64,000 nt of DNA from Gammaproteobacteria bacterium (GCA_028293745.1 JAQGOF010000223.1:1-64000), one strand, 5' to 3'; shown: positions 16,205 through 25,265, counted from the stretch's first letter. Made by a program: numbers and translations. The notes: a model not told the origin generated them from the sequence alone.

Positions 16205-17347
16205 TCAGGCTTCGGTGGCTGGAGTGCTCATCGGCGGGTTGCCAGCGGTGCGGCGCGGCTCCCCGACGGCATGCGCCGACAGGCGTTTGCGCAGCCGGCC
16301 CGCCGGCCGTTCGATGGCATAGTAGATGGCGGCCGCCAGCCCGATCGATGCAACCCAGCCGACACACAGCAGCACCCAGATCGAGTGCCCCCAGACGGTG
16401 TAGACCATCTTCAAGACGCTCAGGTGGAGCAGGTAGAGGGAATAGCTGATCAGCCCGATCCAGCTCAGGAGCCTGGAATTGAGTGGCCGCATCGGCCCCC
16501 AGCCCGGGTAGCGGATCGCAACGACAAACACGGCGACGAGGCAAACACCCTGCAGCGTGTAGCGCGCCGTGTCCATGAAAGACGGATTCGCTACGACAAA
16601 GCTCAGTGCGAGGCCGGCGAGTGAGAGCGGGAAGAGAACGTACTTCCAGAGTTTCTCGCTGATCCGGGTCGGATCCAGGACCGGATTACCCCACACGGCC
16701 AGGGTACATCCGAGCAGAATGGAGTCGATGCGGGTATCCGTCGCGCAGTAAGTGCGGTTGTAGGAGGATTGCAGCGCGAATTCCAGATAGCACCGCCACA
16801 GCAGGACGATGGCGCAGACCGCAAGCAACACGGCCGCGCGCTTTCTGGGCTCTTCGAGTCTGACGAGCCACAGGAAGATCCACGGAAAGAGCAGGTAGAA
16901 ATGCTCTTCCACCGCGAGTGACCAGAAGATGTCAGTGCCCGGCGCGAGATGCTCCGTAGGAAAATAGATCTGCAGGTAATTAGTCAGCTGCAGCGCCTGT
17001 CCGAGCACAGATGACCACTCCATGTGGTTGCCCGTGCGTATGAGAACACCGTAGTGTCCGCGCAAGGCCGCGAGCAGCAGAATCAGGAAGAACGGGGGAA
17101 AGATGCGCAACGCCCGCCGCAGGTAGAACTTCCCGAATGCAATGCTGCCGGTGTCCTCCACCTCGACTCGCAGCAGAGTAGTGATCAAATAGCCCGACAG
17201 GAAGAAGAATACCGTCACGCCGAAGCTGCCGGGAATGACATCGCGCAGCTGGGCGGTCTGCATCGTGTGGCTGCTGAGGACGAGCAGCACCGACAATCCC
17301 CGTAAGCCATCCAGGGATGGAATGTGCGAGGCGCCTCTGTGTGCCAT
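16205..17347 (-). CDS. Acyltransferase-3 family membrane protein
   Basis: Membrane O-acyltransferase of 380 aa with the acyltransferase-3 core only and no SGNH domain. It opens with IPSLDGLRGLSVLLVLSSH, carrying the conserved histidine, then FGVTVFFFLSGYLIT, FYLRRALRIFP and FWSLAVEEHFYLLFPW, with about ten membrane helices to the C-terminus. Likely role: acetylation of a sugar in the exopolysaccharide or its lipid-linked precursor. It is downstream of the secreted hydrolase-like gene on the same strand and upstream of the polymerase, separated by 145 bases in which no gene was seen. Confidence 0.88.
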   Translation of the reverse strand: MAHRGASHIPSLDGLRGLSVLLVLSSHTMQTAQLRDVIPGSFGVTVFFFLSGYLITTLLRVEVEDTGSIAFGKFYLRRALRIFPPFFLILLLAALRGHYGVLIRTGNHMEWSSVLGQALQLTNYLQIYFPTEHLAPGTDIFWSLAVEEHFYLLFPWIFLWLVRLEEPRKRAAVLLAVCAIVLLWRCYLEFALQSSYNRTYCATDTRIDSILLGCTLAVWGNPVLDPTRISEKLWKYVLFPLSLAGLALSFVVANPSFMDTARYTLQGVCLVAVFVVAIRYPGWGPMRPLNSRLLSWIGLISYSLYLLHLSVLKMVYTVWGHSIWVLLCVGWVASIGLAAAIYYAIERPAGRLRKRLSAHAVGEPRRTAGNPPMSTPATEA

Positions 17348-17401
17348 GTGGCGTCGAGCTCCCGGTCCGGGTTAGCTCTTCTTCTGAACTACGAGTGCTT
17401 G

Positions 17402-17434
17402 CACGGGGCGGCCATTATACCCAGGCCGCCCCGC
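17402..17434 (-). other. Hairpin with TATAAT in its loop
   Basis: GGGGCGGCC and GGCCGCCCC (17405-17413 and 17424-17432) form a 9-bp stem. On the minus strand the loop reads TGGGTATAAT, an extended -10-like sequence 70 bases upstream of the acyltransferase-3 start. It may be a promoter inside a dyad or a terminator of the preceding gene; the -35 side is weak. Confidence 0.4.
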
Positions 17435-17463
17435 ATGCGGCAGATGCTTTTATCCGGGGTCAT

Positions 17464-17483
17464 GCGGCGGCCGAAGCCGCCGC
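17464..17483 (-). terminator. UUCG-capped hairpin after hydrolase-like gene
   Basis: On the minus strand GCGGCGGC-TTCG-GCCGCCGC is a perfect 8-bp stem with a very stable UUCG tetraloop, 10 bases after the stop of the gene ending at 17494. No T-run follows, so it may stabilise the mRNA end or act with the second hairpin rather than be a classical terminator. Confidence 0.5.
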
Positions 17484-17493
17484 CGCGGATTCC

Positions 17494-18810
17494 CTACTGA
17501 TAAGGGTTTGTGGTGTTGGTCGAGCCAGCGGACTTCACCCAGGGGTACTGTGCCGTCGACCATTGCTGAGCCGGGGTACCGTAGTTCCCCGAGGGTGCCC
17601 AGTTGATGTCGAAGAAGAAGTAGTGACTGCGGTCCAGTTTGGGGCCGCGCACTTCCCATATGTCCGCAAGGGTGGGAATGGGGTTCATGTTCTTGGTGAT
17701 GTAGCCGCCGATATCCGTGATTTCCACGTCCGGTCCGAACAGGATCTTGCCGCGCCAGTCGCTCGAGCCCTTCCACCAGCCGCGATACACCTCATCCGAG
17801 AAGATGCTTCTGCGGTATTCGGGATTGCTGTGACTGCTGGTCCCGGGCCCGGAGACCTGCGCCGCCGAGGCAGTGGGCAGGCTGGGATATACCCAACTCG
17901 CTATGAAGCTGTCCGCGCCACCGAGCACCATGCGGTATTTCTGGATCTGGGTGAACACGGCGGTCCAATTGGCAGCCGAATCCGACCTGATGAACAGGTA
18001 GTTGCCGGCCACCATCACGTTCGAAGTCTTGAAGCCTTTCGTACCGTCGCGCACCCCGGCCATCAGGGCGTACAACTGGTCAAACATGCCTTTTTCGGAG
18101 TAGTCGGCCCCGGGGGTGGCCAGGGTGACGGAGCTGCCGCTGGTATCGATGGCGTAAGCGGTTTCTTCGAACAGCGTGACGCCTTCGAAACTGGGGTCCG
18201 AGTCATAACGCTGTGCCATTGCCTGGAACATGGCTATATAGGCGTTGGTTACGGCTGTGCTGTAGCGCTTGGCCGCAATGCCCCGAGGCGCAGGCTGATG
18301 CGTGTAGTCCACCTGGACGTTCTGCGCACCATACTTCTTGATCAGCCAATCCGGTACGACCGCGCGCCCGTTGGCAGTACTCGCGTTGTTTCCGTAGTAG
18401 GCGTCCTGTACGCGCACCCACAGGCGTTTGTTTACACCCTTCAGGGCCTTCAGATAGGCATCGATGACCGACCAGTCGTAATTCGGGCCGGTCGTGCCGG
18501 TGTCGATGGTGCGCCACATGATCGCAATCGCGATGCCCGCGACGTTGTCATTGGGCTTCAGGCTGTTGATGAGCTGCACATCCCGGTTGAACTTGCTCAT
18601 GTTGGTTCCGCCCGCATAGTTGAAATACGGATAGAACCCGGGATGGAACTTGAGCGCATCCCCCGAGGGCGCCGTCGGTGAGGCGACGCAATCGGCTCCA
18701 ATGCAGACCTGCGGCGGCGGTTGCGGCCGTTTCGTACTCTGCGCCTGCACCGCGCTGGTGCTGAATAATGCGGCAGCGACCGCCAGTGCAAAAAGTCCAC
18801 GTGAATCCAT
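17494..18810 (-). CDS. Secreted glycoside-hydrolase-like protein
   Basis: Exported protein of 438 aa. The ATG at 18810 has AGGAG seven bases upstream and gives a clean Sec signal peptide (LFALAVAAALFSTSAVQAQ). The mature part looks like a TIM-barrel carbohydrate-active enzyme: FHPGFYPYFNYAGGT at the first strand, IAIMWRTID, YLKALKGVNKRLWVRVQDAY, an acidic GVTLFEETAYA near residue 203 that is a candidate catalytic segment, and FFFDINWAP at the C-terminal end. No CAZy family could be named with confidence. Placed among exopolysaccharide genes, it may trim the polymer or release it from the cell, as depolymerases in such loci do. That role is inferred. Confidence 0.72.
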   Translation of the reverse strand: MDSRGLFALAVAAALFSTSAVQAQSTKRPQPPPQVCIGADCVASPTAPSGDALKFHPGFYPYFNYAGGTNMSKFNRDVQLINSLKPNDNVAGIAIAIMWRTIDTGTTGPNYDWSVIDAYLKALKGVNKRLWVRVQDAYYGNNASTANGRAVVPDWLIKKYGAQNVQVDYTHQPAPRGIAAKRYSTAVTNAYIAMFQAMAQRYDSDPSFEGVTLFEETAYAIDTSGSSVTLATPGADYSEKGMFDQLYALMAGVRDGTKGFKTSNVMVAGNYLFIRSDSAANWTAVFTQIQKYRMVLGGADSFIASWVYPSLPTASAAQVSGPGTSSHSNPEYRRSIFSDEVYRGWWKGSSDWRGKILFGPDVEITDIGGYITKNMNPIPTLADIWEVRGPKLDRSHYFFFDINWAPSGNYGTPAQQWSTAQYPWVKSAGSTNTTNPYQ

Positions 18811-19046
18811 CAGTTGCTCCTGCCAATCAAACGAGGGGTTAGCCATCGACCATAATCTAGGCCGGGAACGTAGCGCTGGGACCTTTGTCCGTCAAACTGT
18901 GGACACCCGGCGACACTTCCCAGTGAGATAATCGAAATCTTCGGCAGTGCCGCAGCGCGGGGCCTGGTGGGCGGCGCAGCGCTGAGGTCAGCTGCGTGTG
19001 TACGAACCGCAATATGACACCTTCCTTGACAAATTACCGGGAACCA
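18811..19046. promoter_or_regulatory. Divergent intergenic region
   Basis: These 236 bases separate the secreted hydrolase-like gene (leftward) and an acyltransferase gene (rightward) and must hold both promoters. TGTCC...GGACA (18886-18904) is a short imperfect dyad. No clear -35/-10 pair or riboswitch was seen. Confidence 0.3.
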
Positions 19047-20147
19047 ATGCACGAATCCGCTCCTGTCCAACCGAACAGCGCGCGCCCCGCGCCGCGGCAG
19101 CCCACCGTCGCAACGCGGCTACAGTGGGTAGACCAGGCGAAAGGCATAGGCATCGTTCTCGTTGTCTTCGGACACGTCCTCGACGGTGTGCACAACGCCG
19201 GCATCCCCATCGATGCATTCACCTTCCGGTTAACCTGGGATGCCCTCTATTCGTTCCACATCCCGCTGTTTTTCTTCCTGTCAGGGTTGTTTTTCCCACA
19301 CTCCTGGCAGCAGCGTGGCCTGCGCGGAGTGATGCTCAACAAAGTGGACACGCTCGTGTATCCCTACCTCCTGTGGTCGTTGCTGCAGGGATTTACCCAG
19401 GTCGCGCTGTCCCAGCACGTCAACAATCCCGTCACGGCCGGCGAGGTGTTGTCGCTGTTGTGGCATCCACGCCAGGAGTTCTGGTTCCTGTACGCGCTGT
19501 TTTTCACGTACCTGATTGCGTGCGTGCTGTACTTTTTCGTGCCCGCCCGGCAGCGCTGGATGTTGCTGCTCGGCGCGGTCGCGCTGTACTTCCTTCGGAC
19601 CGACATCCCGCATGTTGCCGCCATCTGGTATCCGGCGTGGTACCTGGTTTATTTCCTGGCCGGCGCTGCGTTGCAGCGGGTTGCCCGGCTCATAACCGAG
19701 CGGACCGCGATCTCGTTGCCGGTGGCTGCGTTGGTGTTCGGTGGCGCAGTCGCGGCGTTGCACCAACTTTCCGGCCAGCTCGCGGGTGGCCAGTCGAATC
19801 CGGTGATCTCGGCGGCCAACATCGTGGCCGCCGGCGCCGGCACAGCGATGACCCTTGCGGTCAGTGCCCTCCTGGCGCGCCACGGTTGGAGCTCCATGGC
19901 CTATCTGGGCCGCATGTCCCTGCAGGTCTACCTCCTGCACACCACGGCCGCGGGCTTCACGCGCATCGTGTTGCAGAAGGTGTTGGGAGTGCACAACCTC
20001 CAGGTGCACCTGGTGTTGGGAACCGCCGTGGGTGTCGGCGCGCCGCTGCTGTTCGCGTACCTGGTGGAGCGGTGGAAAATTCCCGGGCTCTTCTCGCTGC
20101 CCCCGAAACTGCAGTTGCGCAGGAGTGCCGCTCCTGCGCCTTCCTAG
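19047..20147 (+). CDS. Acyltransferase-3 family protein (WecH/fucose acetylase-like)
   Basis: Membrane acyltransferase of 366 aa. After a 30-residue polar N-terminus the core starts at RLQWVDQAKGIGIVLVVFGH, whose histidine is the conserved catalytic one. It continues with YSFHIPLFFFLSGLFF, VYPYLLWSLLQG and FWFLYALFFTYL, giving about ten helices. The WVDQAKG and YSFHIPLFF motifs are those of the WecH and fucose 4-O-acetylase branch, distinct from the OafA branch of the neighbours. Likely role: O-acetylation of a sugar. ATG at 19047 is chosen because it is preceded by GGGAA; ATG at 19014 would add 11 residues. Its 3' end overlaps the convergent radical SAM gene by 4 bases. Confidence 0.87.
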   Translation: MHESAPVQPNSARPAPRQPTVATRLQWVDQAKGIGIVLVVFGHVLDGVHNAGIPIDAFTFRLTWDALYSFHIPLFFFLSGLFFPHSWQQRGLRGVMLNKVDTLVYPYLLWSLLQGFTQVALSQHVNNPVTAGEVLSLLWHPRQEFWFLYALFFTYLIACVLYFFVPARQRWMLLLGAVALYFLRTDIPHVAAIWYPAWYLVYFLAGAALQRVARLITERTAISLPVAALVFGGAVAALHQLSGQLAGGQSNPVISAANIVAAGAGTAMTLAVSALLARHGWSSMAYLGRMSLQVYLLHTTAAGFTRIVLQKVLGVHNLQVHLVLGTAVGVGAPLLFAYLVERWKIPGLFSLPPKLQLRRSAAPAPS

Positions 20148-21277
20148 TTGTTCTGGAAGCTCTTCAGCGGATAGCGCGCATCAGGCGTAGCACGTCCGCG
20201 CACCAGCGCTGCCTTGGCCTTCGTGCCAAGGAAGGAGGTGCGTTGCTTGAACGGGGAGGGCTCGACCCGCGAGTAGTCGATGTACCGGTCGAAGGCGATC
20301 GCGCCTCCCATGGACACCTTGAGTTTGTTCTTCAGCACCCACATCAGCGGCCCGATCTTGGGTACCTGCGGGATCAAGGCCGAACGCATGGCCGTGCGGG
20401 CGGTGGTCACCATCCAACAGTTCTGCTCGCAGGCGTGAACTTTCTGTATGGCCTTGTGCGCATCGGCGCTGGCCTTGATCTCTTCCCAGGACTGGCGCGC
20501 CAGGTTGCCCATCAACAGGTCCGAGCGGACGTTGCAGGTCCAGACATCGGACCACGGGTCGATGAAGGCGAAATCGGTTCCCGCCGTGCAGCGGATCAGC
20601 CGCGGATGTCCCAGGATTTTCTCTATCAGGCCGAGATTCAGGTATGCGCGGAACCAGTTCTTCGGCTTACCGCTGCCGAGCATCGAGGTGATCAGGCCCT
20701 CGACCTTGCGGGCCACTGTCACGCGGTCGTAAAAGTAGTTGTCGTTCTTGTAGAACTGCCATGCGTTGTGCAGCGTGGAGGTGGACAGTTCCACACCCAT
20801 GGAGCGCGCCATTTCGTACACCTTGACGAGCTGATCGACGTTCTCGTCCTGGATCACGAAGGCGAACCCGAGATCCTCACCGCCCGCTTCCTGCAGCGCG
20901 CGCATGCCGGCCATCTTGGTGGCGTAGCCGTCCTTCTCGCCGCGGATGGCATTGCTCGTGGCCTCATCGCCCTCCAGGCTGAGGCGGACCTTGATCTTCG
21001 GATATTTCTTGATGATGGGGACCAGCTTTTCCGGATGCAGACCGTTCGAGCTGATCTCCAGAATGCGTGCCTTGGGGTAGAGCAGATCGACGAGATCAGG
21101 CAGATCGCGCCGCAGTGTCGGCTCGCCGCCCGACACGTTCAGGTTGTCAAAGCCGCCCGGCAGCTTCGACAATGTTTCCAGGCTCACTTCCTCTTTCTGG
21201 TCGGTCGGATTCTTCCAGATGTAGCACATCTGGCATTTCGAGTTGCAGCGGTAGGTCGATATGATCGTCAGGTCCAT
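20144..21277 (-). CDS. Radical SAM protein with SPASM-like C-terminus
   Basis: Iron-sulfur enzyme of 377 aa that would cleave S-adenosylmethionine to start radical chemistry. The 4Fe-4S binding motif CxxxCxxC is Cys11, Cys15 and Cys18 (CNSKCQMC), followed by NVSGGEPTLR (the GGE motif) and ISSNGLHPEKL. A C-terminal cysteine cluster (RCTAGTDFAFIDPWSDVWTC and later CEQNCW) resembles a SPASM or twitch domain holding extra clusters. Such proteins modify peptides, nucleosides or sugars; in polysaccharide loci they are found without assigned substrates. No precursor peptide was recognised next to it. It is read divergently from the MBOAT gene across 392 bases. Confidence 0.88.
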   Translation of the reverse strand: MDLTIISTYRCNSKCQMCYIWKNPTDQKEEVSLETLSKLPGGFDNLNVSGGEPTLRRDLPDLVDLLYPKARILEISSNGLHPEKLVPIIKKYPKIKVRLSLEGDEATSNAIRGEKDGYATKMAGMRALQEAGGEDLGFAFVIQDENVDQLVKVYEMARSMGVELSTSTLHNAWQFYKNDNYFYDRVTVARKVEGLITSMLGSGKPKNWFRAYLNLGLIEKILGHPRLIRCTAGTDFAFIDPWSDVWTCNVRSDLLMGNLARQSWEEIKASADAHKAIQKVHACEQNCWMVTTARTAMRSALIPQVPKIGPLMWVLKNKLKVSMGGAIAFDRYIDYSRVEPSPFKQRTSFLGTKAKAALVRGRATPDARYPLKSFQNN

Positions 21278-21669
21278 GGGTCACTCTTGTTTTGCACGGG
21301 CCCGCGGTAAAACGCGGGGCGAGTGGGCGAGTTCCCACGAAAAGCGCGAGCTTCAGCGTGATTATCGCCTGGTCGCTTGCGGCTTCAGCCGGAAATGCGG
21401 CCGGCGCAGACAGGCGAAAGTATGTGCGTAGCAGGGCCAAAAGTCGATGAGTTCCAGATGCCATAATCCGCAAGCGGATAAAAGCTGTGCAGCGGCGCAG
21501 CAGGCGCCTGGCAGGCGGTGTGACGGTGCCTCAGGGCGGCAGTACAGGGGGGTATATGTAAAACTAGGTGACCATCGATTTCCGCGGCTGCACCTTGGCG
21601 GCCTTCCCTCAAAAACAATTTCAACTTTTTTGCACCCGGCAATAGCGATGTTCCGGGGCCGGGGCAGAC
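21278..21669. promoter_or_regulatory. 392-base divergent intergenic region with dyads
   Basis: No gene was seen. CCCGCG-GTAAAA-CGCGGG (21301-21318) is a perfect dyad in the leader of the radical SAM gene. A second dyad, T-A-ATCCGC-AA-GCGGATAA (21464-21481), lies in the middle and looks like an operator. An AT-rich block at 21610-21632 with two A/T runs precedes the MBOAT start and may carry its promoter. No GEMM-type or other known riboswitch pattern was found here. Confidence 0.4.
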
Positions 21670-23097
21670 GTGCTCTTCAACTCGATCCAGTTCCTGGTTT
21701 TCTTCCCGTTGGTAGCCGCCGCGTATTTCGCGGCTCCGCAGCGCCTGCGCTGGGCGCTGCTGCTCGGCGCGAGCTGCTACTTCTACATGGCCTTCATCCC
21801 CGTCTATATCCTCATCCTCGTGCTGACCATCCTGGTCGACTACTTCGCAGCGCTGTATATCGAGTCAGCCACCGGTGCCCGCCGGCGCATGGGCCTGGTG
21901 GTCAGCATCGTAAGCACGTGTCTCATACTGTTCTTCTTCAAGTACTACGACTTCGTCATTTCCAACATCAATACGGTGGCGGCCGCAACCGGTATCGGCC
22001 TGGCGCTCACCCCCCTTGGGCTGATCCTGCCGATCGGGCTGTCGTTTCATACTTTCCAGAGCCTGTCGTACGTCATCGAGGTGTACTGGGGCAAGCAGCG
22101 TGCGCAGCGGCACTTCGGCATCTATGCGCTCTACGTGATGTTCTTTCCGCAACTGGTCGCAGGTCCCATCGAGCGGCCGCAGAATCTTCTGCATCAGTTC
22201 TATGAGCGCCACGATCTCGATTACGTGCGCATCCGGGACGGCCTGCGGCAGATGCTGTGGGGATTCTTCAAGAAGCTGGTGGTCGCCGACCGCCTGGCGA
22301 TATACGTCAACACCATCTACGGCAACCTGGAGCACCACACCGGTCCCACGATTGCGCTGGCCACGGTGTTCTTTGCTTTTCAGATCTACTGTGACTTCTC
22401 CGCGTACTCGGACATCGCGATTGGAGCCGCCAGGGTGCTGGGCTTCTCGCTGATGACCAATTTCCATAAGCCGTATTTTTCACGCAGCATCAGCGAGTTC
22501 TGGCGTCGCTGGCATATCTCCCTGTCTACGTGGTTCAAGGACTACGTCTACGTGCCCTTGGGCGGCAACAGGGTGCCGCGCCCCAGGTGGGCTTTCAACA
22601 TCCTGTTCACCTTCACCATCAGCGGGTTGTGGCATGGAGCGGCCTGGACGTACATCATCTGGGGCGCGCTGAACGGAGTTTACCTGGTGGCCTCCACGAG
22701 CCTGCAGGGCACTCGCGAGGCAGTGGCGCGGGCGATTGGCCTGTTACGCTGGCCCCGCCTGCACCAGTTCCTGAAGATCGCCGTGACGTTCGGTCTGACA
22801 TGCATCGCGTGGGTGTTCTTCCGGGCCCCCGGTTTCGATGAGGCGCTGGCGGCGTTGCATCACATGCTGTGGAATTGGGGCCCGGTGTTTACGGGAGGGG
22901 CGAAGGAGTTGATCTACGGGGCCCTGGGTATTGCTGTCGTATTGGCCGTGGACGCGTGGAGCGGCGAGCGTCACTTCCATGAAGCCGTCGGCGCCCGGCC
23001 GCAGGTAGAGCGCTGGGCGATCTACCTGGTGCTGATTCTCTGGATCTTGAGTGCAGGTGTATTCAATGCCTCTCAGTTCATCTACTTCCAGTTCTAA
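21670..23097 (+). CDS. MBOAT O-acyltransferase (AlgI-like), copy 1
   Basis: Polytopic membrane O-acyltransferase of 475 aa, GTG start. It shows the AlgI pattern: MLFNSIQFLVFFPLV at the N-terminus, FFKYYDF, LPIGLSFHTFQSLSYVIEVY, FFPQLVAGPIERP, the SEFWRRWHISLSTWFKDYVY signature split around residues 280-297, and the catalytic histidine in SGLWHGAAWTYIIWG near 320. AlgI passes acetyl groups across the inner membrane to a periplasmic partner that acetylates the exported polymer. The SGNH gene overlapping its 3' end is the expected partner. A second such pair lies at 61254-63729. Confidence 0.94.
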   Translation: MLFNSIQFLVFFPLVAAAYFAAPQRLRWALLLGASCYFYMAFIPVYILILVLTILVDYFAALYIESATGARRRMGLVVSIVSTCLILFFFKYYDFVISNINTVAAATGIGLALTPLGLILPIGLSFHTFQSLSYVIEVYWGKQRAQRHFGIYALYVMFFPQLVAGPIERPQNLLHQFYERHDLDYVRIRDGLRQMLWGFFKKLVVADRLAIYVNTIYGNLEHHTGPTIALATVFFAFQIYCDFSAYSDIAIGAARVLGFSLMTNFHKPYFSRSISEFWRRWHISLSTWFKDYVYVPLGGNRVPRPRWAFNILFTFTISGLWHGAAWTYIIWGALNGVYLVASTSLQGTREAVARAIGLLRWPRLHQFLKIAVTFGLTCIAWVFFRAPGFDEALAALHHMLWNWGPVFTGGAKELIYGALGIAVVLAVDAWSGERHFHEAVGARPQVERWAIYLVLILWILSAGVFNASQFIYFQF

Positions 23098-24073
23098 CGC
23101 TGGGGCTTGCGGCGGTTCCGGTGCCCGCGCCTTTTGGAAGCTGCTCCGCAACGGCTTGCTGTTGCTCGTGCTGCTCTTCGTGTTGGACCGTGCCCTAGGT
23201 GCGCTGGCGGAGCATTGGTTCTTGAAGACGCGCGACGGGGACACCGGCGAGACGACCAATGCGCTGCTCGAAAACAAGAGCGCAGTGGTCGTCTTCGGCG
23301 ATTCGCGGGCCGAGAGTCACTACGTTCCGGCGAAAATCAGCGCGGCGCTCGCAGCTTCCGCGTTCAATGCCGGCTTCAAGGGATCCAACACCATCTACGA
23401 TTTCGGCCTGCAGCAGCTCATTTTCGACCACTACACTCCGAGGCTCATCATCCTGGACTTCTCCGCGTACAGCCTGATGAAGACCCGCGACAACCCGTAT
23501 AACCGGCTCGAGCCGCTGTATCCGTACTGGCGCGACCCGGCGGTGTGGCGGGTCATCGACTCCGGGGACTGGAAGCAGCGGCTGACTTTCTTCTCCCGCC
23601 TGTATCCGTACAACTCGAAGATTCATTCCATCGTGATGTTCAATTTCATGGCGCACCGCCCTCATGCGGCCGACGGCTTCGAGCCGCAGTTTGGTGTCAT
23701 GGGGAATCGGCCGTTGGAGCCGCTCGATCGCCGGCCCGTGACCTACAGTGATGATCTAACGGCATACCTGGAGCGATTTCTCGTATCGGCGCACGATCAC
23801 GGCGTGCCTGTGGTAATCGTGCAGTCGCCGCGGCACGCGCCCGGGTCGTTTGCCCTGCCGCTGCTGATCAAGCAGCGTGTCGACGAGTTTGCGATTCCTG
23901 TCATTGACTTCGACATCGCAACGTACCCGCAGTTTGCCGACCACCGGCTGTACCGCGATCCGAGTCATCTCAATGACACTGGAGCCGAGCAGTTCTCCGA
24001 GCTGCTCGGCTCCAAGCTCTGCGAGATGTATTGCGAGGCACTGCGGCAGCCGCCTGAGACGGCTGCGCGGTAG
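23066..24073 (+). CDS. Membrane-anchored SGNH hydrolase-like acyltransferase partner, copy 1
   Basis: Protein of 335 aa with one N-terminal membrane anchor (about 26-46) and a periplasmic SGNH-fold domain. The nucleophile is Ser80 in VVFGDSRAESH, and the DxxH dyad is in YRDPSHLNDTGAEQF near the C-terminus. It belongs with the DltD/AlgJ/AlgX group that receives acyl groups from an MBOAT protein and transfers them to the polymer. ATG at 23066 is preferred and overlaps the MBOAT coding region by 32 bases, showing tight translational coupling; GTG at 23051 would also be in frame. Polymer and acyl identity are unknown. Confidence 0.86.
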   Translation: MPLSSSTSSSNAGACGGSGARAFWKLLRNGLLLLVLLFVLDRALGALAEHWFLKTRDGDTGETTNALLENKSAVVVFGDSRAESHYVPAKISAALAASAFNAGFKGSNTIYDFGLQQLIFDHYTPRLIILDFSAYSLMKTRDNPYNRLEPLYPYWRDPAVWRVIDSGDWKQRLTFFSRLYPYNSKIHSIVMFNFMAHRPHAADGFEPQFGVMGNRPLEPLDRRPVTYSDDLTAYLERFLVSAHDHGVPVVIVQSPRHAPGSFALPLLIKQRVDEFAIPVIDFDIATYPQFADHRLYRDPSHLNDTGAEQFSELLGSKLCEMYCEALRQPPETAAR

Positions 24074-24131
24074 GGCACCAGCGCCCCGCGTCGGCCGCGG
24101 CGTTTGGGTCCGCGCGTATGCGGGTCTGCGC

Positions 24132-25265
24132 CTAAATGACGCTTCTACCCAGAAGCTTCGGCTCGCGAACCACCCGGTGATAGACCGCGTACGTCTGCTT
24201 GGCGATACGCGCCCAGTCGTATTGCTCGGTGACCCAATGCCTGCGTGACTCACGGGCTGCTTCGTCGAGCGGTGCCCTCGCAACAGCGAGGAGCCTCGCT
24301 GCAAGCGCCTTCACATCTCCGACGGGGAAATAGCTCGTGGACGGAAGACCGATCTCCAGGTTGGCCGGAATGGCGCTGGCGAGGACCGGCAGTCCGTAGG
24401 TCAGCGCTTCCAACAGCGCGATAGGCAGTCCTTCGTGGGAAGAGGGCAGCACGAATACACCGGCATGCGTGTAGAACTGTGCGAGCGCCGTTCCGTGTTG
24501 ATAGCCAGCCAGGACTACGCCTGCTTCCCTGGCCGCTGCCTGAACTTTACCGGTGTAGTCGCCTGCACCTGAGCCCACCAGCACGACTTTCCAACCAGGC
24601 GGCCGCGCCAGCGCGAAAGCCCGGATCAGGTCGAGCTGGCGTTTCTCTGCAACGATGCGTCCCACCTGGAGGAAATAACGCCCGGGTTGCACCCCGAAAC
24701 GCTCGATTTCGTTCGAGTCGGTTTGCAGATTGACCGGTACGGCACCGTTCGGGATGACATCGGAGTCTCGGCCGTACCGCGCGTGAATCACCTGCTCGAT
24801 GACCCTCGAGATCGCGATACGTGCATTGGCGCAGCGCATTCCGAAGCTCTCGCCCGTGCGCAGCACCCATTTGGCGAAGGGACCCCATTTGTCGCGGTCA
24901 TAGTCGGGCCCATGGTTCGTCACGACCACGCGCAACCCCAATAGACGCGCGAGTGGCGTCACGATGGCGGGGCCGATGGCGTGTATGTGCAGAATGTCGG
25001 GCCGCACCACGGCCGCGTACACGACACCCAGCAGCGAATGGATCACCGCCTCGAATCCCGATGTGCGCGGCGACCAGATACGGCGTATACGAATGGATCC
25101 GAATGAACGTCGGTCGGATGGAACGAACGGAGTTCGCACCAGAACCTCGACATCGCAGCCCAGGTGCGCAAGGCGCTCATACAGCTGTTCGGCGTGCGTC
25201 TCGACGCCGCCTTGCACTGAGGGTATCCCGCGGATGCCCAAAACCATGATTCTTACGGGGCGCAC
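24132..25265 (-). CDS. GT4 glycosyltransferase
   Basis: GT-B fold glycosyltransferase of 377 aa with the family 4 pattern. The N-terminal glycine-rich loop is GIRGIPSVQGGVETHAEQLY, then ILHIHAIGP. The C-terminal donor-binding half has LQVGRIVAEKRQLDLIRAF and SSHEGLPIALLEALTYGLPV, whose two glutamates are the E-x7-E pair. The QGGVETH start is like that of rhamnosyl and related transferases with a DUF1972-type N-terminus. The GTG start has GGGAG five bases upstream. It is the last gene of the leftward operon that starts near 33181. Donor and acceptor are not known. Confidence 0.9.
   Translation of the reverse strand: MRPVRIMVLGIRGIPSVQGGVETHAEQLYERLAHLGCDVEVLVRTPFVPSDRRSFGSIRIRRIWSPRTSGFEAVIHSLLGVVYAAVVRPDILHIHAIGPAIVTPLARLLGLRVVVTNHGPDYDRDKWGPFAKWVLRTGESFGMRCANARIAISRVIEQVIHARYGRDSDVIPNGAVPVNLQTDSNEIERFGVQPGRYFLQVGRIVAEKRQLDLIRAFALARPPGWKVVLVGSGAGDYTGKVQAAAREAGVVLAGYQHGTALAQFYTHAGVFVLPSSHEGLPIALLEALTYGLPVLASAIPANLEIGLPSTSYFPVGDVKALAARLLAVARAPLDEAARESRRHWVTEQYDWARIAKQTYAVYHRVVREPKLLGRSVI

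Noticed and set aside
18998-21310. Rightward open frame of 770 codons
   Set aside because: It is out of frame with the acyltransferase gene and antisense to the radical SAM gene, both of which have clear family motifs. Its product is Arg/Ala/Gly-rich without motifs, as expected of a shadow frame in G+C-rich DNA.
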